DNA of 64,000 nt from Bretschneidera sinensis (taxonomy: Eukaryota; Streptophyta; Magnoliopsida; Brassicales; Akaniaceae). The stretch is from assembly GCA_023935145.1 (NCBI GenBank), contig CM043698.1:37802001-37866000 (forward strand), given 5' to 3'. Every line of letters begins with the position of its first letter. Position 1 is the first letter of the stretch. Position numbers and translations under genes: made by a program. The notes beneath the pieces were generated by a model that was not told where the DNA came from, searched no databases, and saw only the letters and a program-made list of their open reading frames with translations. Shown here piece by piece: positions 47,481 through 56,391 of the stretch.

Positions 47481-48415
47481 AAAATCTGACTCGACCTAAA
47501 AACCCGTTTAGATTCAGTCCAAACCCAATCCGAAAATACATCAAAATAGTATGACCCAAACTCGACCCAACTCTAACCCGAGTGATCCGGATTCAAAATG
47601 ACCCAAACCCAAACCCAAACCCGACTCGAACCCGAATAACCAGAAACCCAAAACGACCGGACCCAAAATGACTTGAAACATATATTTTTTTAAAATAAAA
47701 AAACAATTTACTTTCTAAAACTGGGATAATAGTTAATTTACTAGTTGTCAAATAAAATAAATTATATAACAATTAATTAATTATTGATTTACATGTGTTG
47801 ATATGCATGGTTCAACATTCTATTAATACGAGTAATCCCATTAATTTCAAATAAAAAATCGAAAATAATAATAAATTTTGCATTGTTCTTTAAGTCACAA
47901 TAGAATTTTATTTTTAATTGTCTTAAAAAAATATAACGGAATGAAGTGATTATATGAAATTTAATATCCAAAATTTGGTATAAGACGTTACTAGTAAGAA
48001 TAATTTTGTGGACCAGTTGTCTAAGATCATTTAAAATTGAATTTTTGGACTAAGAATCATAACATTGCATATTGCATTAAAAAATTAAATATGTTATTTA
48101 AAAAATTAAGTATTGATTTATTATTAATTAATTTTCATGTATTTGACAATGTAACTCATTTAGTGCAACTAATTTTTTTTAATTAAGCATAAATATCTAT
48201 TTTGTTGATCCGATCTGATCCAACTCGACATGACTCAAGACTCGACACAAGCTCGAAATGACCCAACCCGACCCAACATATACTGAAACCTGATATGACT
48301 CGAGATTGAAATGACCCGACCCGACCCGAACGATCCGAGACTTAACATGATCCGAACCTGACCCAAACCCTATTGACCCAACCCGACCTCTGTTTGCCAT
48401 CTCTAGTGGAACTTA
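47481..48415. repeat. Repeat with two GACCCRA-rich blocks around an AT-rich core
   Basis: Degenerate repeats of ACCCGACCC, GACCCAAAC and TGACTCGA occur at 47480-47680 and again at 48205-48400, in the same orientation, with AT-rich DNA between. This suggests a decayed mobile element or satellite-like DNA, but I cannot name it. Confidence 0.45.
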
Positions 48416-48431
48416 AATTACAAATCAAAAA

Positions 48432-48710
48432 GTGAGTTTTATGTATGCAATAAAACAGAAAAGATTTGAACAGAAGATAAGTCACAGTGAAACAACCGAT
48501 GAGACATGCATGGACATGAAAAGTAAGAGATCAAGAGGATTGAGAAAGCAAGTCACCTTCTCCATCGTCAAGCAGGGTTGTTTAAACAGAGCCATGATCG
48601 AGCTTTCTTTGCTTTGCTATGAAAAAATCCGTATAATCATCTTCTCTAGCAATGAAGTTCAATGCCTGGGTACTTCATTGATATTGCGGGGCAGCAGGCA
48701 TCACCATTAA
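48432..48710 (+). pseudogene. MADS-box domain remnant
   Basis: Residues about 30-75 of this 92-codon frame read MKSKRSRGLRKQVTFSIVKQ, GCLNRAMIELSLLCYEKIRI and IIFSSNE. These align with the MADS DNA-binding domain (RQVTFSKRRNGLLKKA, ELSVLC, IIFSS). The basic KRR of the helix has become IVK, the usual first residues are replaced, and no K-box or further exons follow within reach. A single decayed exon of a MADS transcription-factor gene is the best reading; chance similarity is unlikely over 45 residues. Confidence 0.65.
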
Positions 48711-49099
48711 GGCATCAACAAGCAATTGAAGCAAAACCAATTGAGCATCAACACAAAATAAAATAAACAGTGGTGCTGAATGATAGAGCAATATCGCTTA
48801 ATTATCTTTACTACTGCTTTTTTTATTTGATGTCAATTCAAGCAATAATGCTTATGAAAAATATGGATCCATAGGGTAAAGGTGGTGATATTCTCACAGT
48901 ATGTTGCTATTAAAAGAGGAATTCTTGGATGACTCCAGTCTAAGACTTTGGTTTTACACCCGTTGAAAACTCCAATGGTAATTTTGAAAAACTTTATTGG
49001 TAATGTTATTTTTTTATCACTTATACTAACATTATCAATGAAACTCCTCAAAATTACCAGTTAAGTTTCCAACTGTCAAGAATTTTTCATTAAAATGGA

Positions 49100-49655
49100 G
49101 GCTTAAAAAGTTAACAGAAAGGCAAATACCAAAGATGAACACATTCACCCAATCCATGATTTGTAGATTAGCAAGGGACTTGGAAAACAGTTACTTAACA
49201 TAGAAAACAAAATATAAGTTAAAATAAAAGATCCTTAAAAGTGTTTTCAATCCCAATATAACATTGGAAGAAAGGGAAACTCCCGTCCTTCTAACTTCTA
49301 GCATCAGAAAAATTTATGCGAGTCACCTCACCTCACCTAGCCTATATCCTCGTATCTGGCTCCTGCTATCTTGGCAGAGGTCAATAAAACTAAAGATGTT
49401 TAGAGAATTCATCATGTGAGTTATCTTCATCCGCTGATCCCCGTATATGGTGGTGATGATTGGTTTTGCAAACAGTTTCGACTTCCTTAGCTTCTCCTCA
49501 TAGTCCTCTTTCTCAGCATTTTGGTTGTCCTCAAGCCATTCAAGGGCGTCCTTCACAGCAGTTTCGGCCTTTTTCCTTCTCATCAGATTCGAGCTTGTCA
49601 GCAATTTTTTCCACCTGGGGTGTCCTTTATGTTGTAGACATAGGTCTCCAAGCAA
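49100..49655 (-). pseudogene. BiP (ER luminal HSP70) 3'-end fragment, copy 1
   Basis: The minus strand encodes the C-terminus of Bi[10 protein letters not shown] (in another frame), [37 protein letters not shown], then GSADEDDSHDEF in a different frame. The ER retention signal HDEL has become HDEF followed by extra codons. A base is gained in the run AAGGAAAAAGG, so the frame breaks there. The part before the tail is shorter than in BiP. Downstream (49100-49320), matching sequence in the second copy suggests the 3' UTR is included. No other part of the gene is present. BiP itself is an ER chaperone. Confidence 0.85.
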
Positions 49656-51498
49656 TTAGTTCCCTGAAAGTAGAATAGATGCCTTGGCTTATAATGCTAT
49701 AAAAGCAAAACAACTTATTCTTTTAGGTGGTAAAGCAGGCAATTAAATAGACAATATGATTCCACATTCAATTATCTATTTGACCCATTTCAAATAACGT
49801 AATAATAATATTTTATCAATTGTCGGTGTCACAAAGCAGTGGATCCTACTATTTCCCATTGCTTTTCCTCAATTATTGATTCCCAATTACGATCTCCTCC
49901 TGTATAAAGATAGCAATGCCTGCTCTGAAACTTCAATGCTATAACAAGATGTGTTCAATGTACAAACTCAATTTGGATCACAATTCTACTACAACGTGAG
50001 ACAATCAGAATCAAGACAAGAAAGAAAAGCAAAGGGATTGTGCATCATCTGGGTTGATACATTTTGAACCTACCAAAGAGTCAAAATACAAGTTTGAACT
50101 GACAGCAGCCTCTTGGCCTAATGGTTATCTCTAGACACTCAATTTAGAAGACCCGGGTTCAATCCTCCTTCCCGCCAACATACCCAAAAAAAAAGATTGA
50201 ACCAGTTGTTCTAGAACATTTTTAATCAACTAATTTCTTCATGGGATGTACCAAATGCAGACTCTGCAATGGGAAATCTTATATGTTTTCAGACTTTCAG
50301 AGCATAACAAATGAAATCAAAGAAATACTATCAGAGTATTACAGAGAAAGCTAGGTTTTGTAATTAGCTGATTAAGATATTGAAAACCTGAGGTTTGGAC
50401 TTAACCCCATAGAGTTCAAAGAACAGAGACAGTTGTACAAGAGCAAGAATGCTGAATTGCTAATACGAGCGCTTGAAGGCAAATGATGGAAACGTTTTCT
50501 TTACCGGAATCTGAAGTTCCCCGCAAGGCTACCTGTCAGTAGTTGGCTCGATACTAGTATCTTTAAGATAAAACGAGCACATTGTTCCTGTATTATTTCC
50601 TTTCATCAAGATTTACTAAAATCCGTACCCTTTCGCTCATCCAACAAGAAATTCACATTTTACCCTCACATGCATAAGCAACATGCAACACCATAATCCT
50701 ATCTACATCGCTCCAACACTGTAACACCATTATCAGCTCTTCTGCATCTAGTCTTATTAATCCTCCCCATCCCCCCATTTTTTTAAGCAAGCCGGGTTTT
50801 GATTCCCAAATGATTTGCTCGTTATTCATGTGAACCTTGATAGATCAAAAGTAAAAATGTTGTTTCACTGAACATGTCAAGCATATCATTTCAGCGTACG
50901 ATATTATTATCCATAATTGTAACCGGTGGTACCATGACATTCACCACTAGATAGGTCCTCGATCCTTTTAAGGTCGTATCCCAATTATCAAAGGGCACAC
51001 AAACACCATTGGATCAAATGTTTTACCCCTCTTTACCAAACTCCAACCACATTTAAGTTGAAAAAGTTGAAAAAAAACCATTGGCATATAACAGAGTCTC
51101 TTATTATAAAATTCATGGAAATCAAAGGATTGAGAAGGTCTTTCTATACACAAAGTGTGCTAGGATGCAGTTCTATATAGACATAAAATACATCTTGCAA
51201 GCAAAAGCCTGTGACAGTCCAATTCAGAAGTGGAGCATACTGTTGTAGAATGATATAGCACCCTAATCCATGAAGGACATGTTAAAAACTTGAAAAGTTC
51301 TAAAAATTAAAATCACATAAGGATTCGCAAGCACGATTGCAAGAATTATTCACAATTTATTAACAAAATCAACAATCTCCAACAAGGAACACAACGATGG
51401 CATATTTTCAATTGGGGAAATTTTGTGGACACAAACATGTAAAAGCATCCATACACTTATATGAACAGAAGACATCAGCAAGAAATCTTCTTTGGGTA
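49656..51498. other. Intergenic region with one tRNA-derived repeat
   Basis: AT-rich DNA between the BiP fragment and the Yippee-like gene. It holds the tRNA-like element at about 50105-50190 and nothing else I can support. The last 200-300 bases before 51499 are probably the 3' UTR of the Yippee-like gene. Confidence 0.4.
50105..50190 (+). repeat. tRNA-derived short element (SINE-like or tRNA pseudogene)
   Basis: Contains a box A-like TTGGCCTAATGGTTA and a box B-like GGGTTCAATCC at tRNA spacing, followed by a short A-rich tail (CCCAAAAAAAAAG). No good acceptor stem forms. Probably a tRNA-derived retroposed repeat. Confidence 0.6.
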
Positions 51499-52217
51499 CT
51501 ACCAGTTTTCCTTCACTATCTTTGACTTCTCAAGTATAAATTTCCCTTCCTTGTACTTCTGTGTCTCCTCATAAGCTCGTTCATATTTCCAACCCAATAC
51601 CTCACGGCAATCACAGCAGTAGACATCAGCAACTGTGTGGAGACCAGTCATCAGTTGCCGATCCTCCTTAGGCCCAACCACAATGTTCATCGCATGGGAG
51701 AACAGAAAGGCCCGGCCATTTCTTCCCTAAGATTGAAATTAACAAATCATATTCTGAAGATCTATCCAGTCAACATTTCCACGACATTCACAACCAAAAC
51801 AAGATGATCCCACACAGACATAATTGATTAAACACAATTTGGAGAAAAAAAAAATCCCACCCAATTGAGCCTAAACCATAACTTGGCTTAAACGAGTTTA
51901 CCTAGAGTTGAGTCTTTCAACTAATTATAGACAAAAACAAAATGACGAAAAACCTGAAACCTAAGTTTCCAGTTCATTACTCTTCTTTCCATCATAAATC
52001 TTTTGGCCCGATTCTTCTTTGGAGTAGCCTCTAAAAGAGCTAAACTTTAGTTTATTTGATCAAACTAACAAAGACTCATTCAACTTCTAAGCAGATTGTA
52101 GCAAAATTTGAGTAAATTCGTTACCTGAAAAGATTTAGAAATGACATCATCATGAAGGGCAACATGGTTTCTGCAATTACAGCAACTGTACAACCTGGGG
52201 CCTATCATCTCCGCCAT
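51499..52217 (-). CDS. Yippee-like zinc-binding protein
   Basis: Two coding exons on the minus strand, 52217-52125 and 51726-51499, join in frame to 106 residues. The start gives [20 protein letters not shown]. Zinc-binding pairs CX2C occur in YSCCNC and YCCDC. Family blocks are FHCRNG-like [40 protein letters not shown] and the basic end. The length matches Yippee-like proteins, which are small, conserved eukaryotic proteins with a Mis18-related beta fold and poorly known function. In the plant family, roles in stress or cell-cycle control have been suggested. The gene looks intact. An upstream (GA)n run at about 52616-52648 lies in its 5' leader or promoter. Confidence 0.93.
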
Positions 52218-52614
52218 TGGAAATTATTTACAAACACTTTATCCCCTTGCTGGTTCCCCAAAATCAAGATCCTTTACAATAAAAAAGAAACAATATAAAA
52301 TGTCAACCTCACTGGAATTAAAAATCAATGAACAAAACAGAACATGAACGCAACGGAATTCTTACCTTGTAACCGAAACCAACTAAAGCTCGTAAGGATC
52401 AAAACTAACCAGAACTAAAGAACCCAGAATCAGAATCAGAATTAACAATATAAGCACAGCTCCAACTTAACAAAGCCCAAAATTTTAAGGAAAATGAAAT
52501 GGATAATGTACTAATCAATTGAGCAGATCAGTGTGTTAACAAAAACTAGTTCCAAAAGGATAATTGACTAACTTGAACCTGACCGATCTTCCATGGTGTG
52601 TGTAGATAGTTACT

Positions 52615-52656
<42 letters not shown>

Positions 52657-52700
52657 CTTTAGGTTTTTCTCTGAACTGTGGAGTTGTGTCGGAGTTTCGT
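52218..52700 (-). promoter_or_regulatory. 5' leader and promoter region of the Yippee-like gene
   Basis: Contains a (GA)n tract of about 16 units at 52616-52648 (CT on the gene's strand), typical of plant leaders and core promoters. An additional leader intron is possible, since AC- and CT-like splice signals lie near 52265-52370. Confidence 0.45.
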
Positions 52701-53200
52701 GGGGTTTCTGATTAGAAGATGACAAGTTGCATTAGAGCTCTGTGGCTAAATTTTGACACCGTATCTTGTACTAATTACGGACGCTTGCCATTTTCATTTT
52801 CTAATTTAATTTTCATTGAATTGGTACAAAAGAAAATAAGCTTAGCTCATGTTTGGCTTACCTTTTGGGCAGCTTATAAGTTATCAAGAAGTAGAAGTTC
52901 AATAAAATAATTTTTAAAGAATTAGAAGCTTAAAAACTTTGAAAAAACTGTTTTAAACAAAAAAGAGCAAATAAAAACATTTTTTTTTCAAATAAACTCT
53001 ACAATTCGCAGTGGACAATTATTATCTCTTCTTCTGAAATTATCATGGAGTTTCTTCTCTTTTAAATACTGAACAATTTTATCAAATAAATTTAATAGTT
53101 TTTGTCATTTCAAATATAATAATTATGAAATTATAAATTGAATTTCATAAAATTCCTATAATTCATTTGTTAAAAAATGTACTCTTAACCAGTTATCAGA
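52701..53200. other. AT-rich intergenic DNA
   Basis: AT-rich sequence with a block around 52850-52930 (GTTTGGCTTACC, AGCTTATAAG, AGAAGCTTAAAAAC) resembling a small DNA transposon. No gene. Confidence 0.35.
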
Positions 53201-53204
53201 AAGA

Positions 53205-53480
53205 CAAAAGCCACAAGTGAATTCATTCATCTCATCCCTGAGTTGTAGATCAACAAGGGACTTGAGGTTAAAAAAAAGCCCAATAAGAAAAACATTGGAA
53301 GAAAGGGCAACTCATGTCCCTTTGGCTCATCAGAAAAATTACAGTATCCTCACTCACCTAGCCTAAAGATGTTTTTAGTTAATCATGTCAGTCATCTTCA
53401 TCCGCTGATCCACCGCTCCTCCTCATCAGATTCGACCTATCAGCGATTCTTTTCTTCTCTACTGGTAAGCTAATAAGGAT
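53205..53480 (-). pseudogene. BiP 3'-end fragment, copy 2
   Basis: Parallels copy 1 in the same orientation: AACATTGGAAGAAAGGG, ATCAGAAAAATT, CTCACCTAGCCTA, AAAGATGTTT and GTCATCTTCATCCGCTGATC (the codons for GSADEDD). It then jumps to CTCCTCATCAGATTCGA, the codons around ESDEK. The middle part is lost. It is about 4 kb from copy 1 with the Yippee-like gene between. Confidence 0.75.
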
Positions 53481-53515
53481 TAATAAATTGAATGCGATGA
53501 AAAATTAACAATCCG

Positions 53516-53577
53516 GTCGTGGTGGCATAGTGGTAAGTGTTCCCGCGAGTGACCGGGGTTCGATTATCAGCACGGCG
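53516..53577 (+). pseudogene. tRNA-Asp pseudogene lacking the anticodon arm
   Basis: GTCGTGGTGGCATAGTGGTAA is close to the 5' half of tRNA-Asp(GTC), and GTGACCGGGGTTCGATTA to its T arm. The 62-base copy is about 10 bases short, and the missing part is the anticodon loop. The end CACGGCGA resembles the acceptor strand. Confidence 0.75.
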
Positions 53578-53644
53578 AACAAATTTTTCAATTTTTTCAT
53601 TTAAATTCAGTTATTCGAAAATAAATTGGAAAAGGCAAAAATAA

Positions 53645-53717
53645 ACTGGCGCCCGGGTTCGAACCGGAGACCTTCAGTGTGTTAGACTGACGTGATAACC
53701 AACTACACCACGACACC
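53645..53717 (-). pseudogene. Degenerate tRNA-Val (anticodon AAC) copy
   Basis: On the minus strand the sequence begins GGTGTCGTGGTGTAGTTGGT, then TCAGTCTAACACACTGA with anticodon AAC, then CCGGTTCGAACCCGG. D, anticodon and T arms are intact. The acceptor strand GGTGTCG pairs poorly with the 3' CGCCAGT, having at least two mismatches, so a functional tRNA is doubtful. It faces the tRNA-Asp remnant 67 bp away. Confidence 0.75.
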
Positions 53718-53789
53718 TTGTCGTATAAAATCTCTCAATTTTCAATTTTAATATCATTTAAGAAACAGGTTACATTTGCTTCTATATTT

Positions 53790-54075
53790 TTATTTAGTAC
53801 GAATGGTAGACTGGCAGTACACTGTACTCAAAGGAGGCTAGGAATTGATCAGCTGTTTCACACTGCTCCTGGGGCTCAGCTGATCCTGAGCTCGTCTGAT
53901 TAGAACCCATTTCAAGTAGGGCCTGCGTAATGCAACAGGCGCCGCACGATCTACAAATTGTCATATCATGGGTCAACTTTCGAAGAAATTATACTTTTCC
54001 TTTTTCAGCGGAGCGTATCGGCGAAAGCAGGTGGACGTTGGACCCTTTCTTTGATGCTCCTTTGGCGACTCCAAT
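53790..54075. other. Mixed-composition island of unknown nature
   Basis: About 280 bp, clearly less AT-rich than its surroundings. It contains the inverted pair CAGCTG/CAGCTG and the block GGGGCTCAGCTGATCCTGAG. Both strands have 60-80 codon open frames without recognised similarity. I compared it by eye with U1-U6 snRNAs and did not match it. It could be a non-coding RNA or an exon remnant. Confidence 0.3.
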
Positions 54076-54606
54076 GCTATATTTGGGAAACATATTTTTG
54101 TTTTTGAAATTTGTTTTAAAAGTAAAAATTGAAAATAATTTTTTAATTTTTTTTTTAAAAAATATGTTTGAATAACTGTAACTTAAAAATTGTTTTTAAA
54201 ACAGAATTTGGATAATTTTATTTTGAAAACTGTTTTGATACACTTTGTAATTATTTTTTAGTTTTGAGTTTAAATTTAAATTTTTTATTAATTTAATTTT
54301 TCATATTTACTAAATACTTAAAAATAATTAATATTATTTTATTTTTAAAATTTTAAATTTTTTATATACACGAAGAATCAGATAAATTAATATTGATTTT
54401 AGGATTATTTTTCGAAAATTATGTCAAAAAATACAAATTTAGAGTTTTTTGAAAACTGATTTTTTGAAAATTGATTTTTTGAAAACTATTTTAGAAAATT
54501 ACTTTTAAAAATTGTTTATCAAACATAAAAAAAATTTTAAAAACTAATTTTAATTTTTAAAAATTAAAAATAATTTTTAAAAACCTTTTCCAAACATATC
54601 TTAAGC
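54076..54606. mobile_element. Possible AT-rich MITE
   Basis: The left end, TATATTTGGGAAACATATTT, and the right end read on the minus strand, AAGATATGTTTGGAAAAGG, look like inverted repeats. The interior is largely T-rich on the left and A-rich on the right, giving a long fold-back. Ends are uncertain. Confidence 0.4.
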
Positions 54607-56391
54607 TTTTCTCCACGCGCTTAAAAGCATTGTGTAAGCAATAAGCATCGCCCACATCAGGGGCCATGTCTATATAAAGCCCTTATAACCTCTAATGTGG
54701 GTTATGGCCCAATTGTGATATATTTACTAAATACTACTATATTACTATTACATTCACTCCTGTAGTGGGCCTATTGGCGGTAAAAAACAATAGTGCCATT
54801 AGCTTTTCTTACTTCTAAGAACGTGCTTTTTCGTTGGTAGATAGAAAATGGAGCCGTAGTAAGTTATTACATCGAGATCGAAATTAAAGATCATTTTATA
54901 TTTTATATAATAAAAATTTTAATATTAATAAATACTTAATGAGATAAATCAGTTGTTATTATTGAACGCATTTATTGACTAAAAACGTGTTTTTGAAAAT
55001 AGTTTATTATTCCTAGAATATCTTATTTCATCCAATCATATGCTTTTCTAAGATTAAGTTTTAAAATCATATAATTTTGATATTTTGTTCTTCTGTTTTC
55101 AAAATAATAAATAAATTCAAAAATATGTTAAAACATTGTTTGTAATCAAAATCCAAACAAAAGCACTATGATTGCGAGAGATAATCACCATTAGACATTA
55201 CCCTTTTGAAAATGATTAATGCATAGACTAATGAGTTTACTAAATTTTTAAATATTTTCTTATGGAGAGTTGCTATTATTAATTCAAGATAAATTCCTCA
55301 ACAATTGAAACTTCCTAATTTTTAACAACAAAAGTCGCAATTTGTGTGCAAAATTGACAATATTGATAAATATGGTGAATTACACTTACATATTTAAAGT
55401 TTGACTGTAATTACTAGTTTTAACTTTTCAGAAACTACCGCACCTTTCAATTTACAGTCCTATTTCTCAAAAAAGAAAGAGTAGAGACATGAAATTAAAA
55501 AAACAATTTAGACATAAAAGTAGAAAATATTCAGAAAGTTATTGATAAATGATTGGTTAAGTGAGTTTGTTTATCCGTTAAAATTTTTTAGGTTTAAGTC
55601 TCATTGCAAACGATATTAAATTTAAATTTTTATAACACAAAACACAAATTAATTTTAATTTCAATTTCAGTCCGGTTACCCATTTAGAGAACCCAAAAAT
55701 TGCACAGAAAGTTCCTTAGGCTTAAGGGTATAAAGGTAATTGTGTATTTTTTATTAACTTAAAGTCCTAAGGCATGTCTGCGTAATTTATCCAAGCAGAA
55801 ATAATCTGTCTCTTCCTCTCAAAATCCATGCTGAATATTATAAGTACCCTTTTCCATAGCCTCTGTTTCCTACTTCTAATTTAGCCACCTATTCCCTTCG
55901 ATTTTCAATTCCTATTCTTCTCCCTCGAGATTCTCTCTGTCCATATATAATCTCTCTCCCTTTATCTCTCTGTTAGGGTTATGGTTTCTTGAGACATTAA
56001 ATTTTGCAATCACTCTACATAGGTAGATCATAATTACCGTGTTTGGTAATTAAAGAGAAAATGGAGGGGTGGGGTGTAAAGATGTGGAAATCGAATCGTG
56101 ATACGAATTGGGAGATAGAAATGGAATCACGGGAATCGGAGATGAGTGTGGCGATCGGGGAATGCCGATTCCGATCGGCGATCGATTCCTATTGCGTTGC
56201 TCGTGAGGCATTCTCTGAACAGCTTCTCCTCTCCCTCTCGATTCCAATTGGGTTAATAATTGAACTGCTCTAATACGGTGTCGTGTCGCAGCCTTTGTGT
56301 TTTTCTTTCTGTTTTGGCCGCCTAAATCTCTCGACAAAATTCTCTTTTTTGGGATTTTTTCCTTTTTAATTTGTTTTGTCGTTCTGTGGAT
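54607..56391. other. Intergenic DNA and leader of the WNK pseudogene
   Basis: AT-rich to about 55770, then pyrimidine-rich sequence (CTCTCTCTCCCTTTATCTCTC near 55945) consistent with promoter and leader of the WNK gene. A less AT-rich stretch at 56040-56340 is open on both strands for up to 95 codons but resembles no protein and is probably leader. Confidence 0.4.

Noticed and set aside
50105..50190. Functional tRNA gene
   Set aside because: Box A and box B are present but acceptor and anticodon stems do not pair well and an A-rich tail follows, so a tRNA-derived repeat is more likely.
56043..56337. Open frames on both strands before the WNK start
   Set aside because: No similarity to any protein; best explained as leader and promoter sequence.
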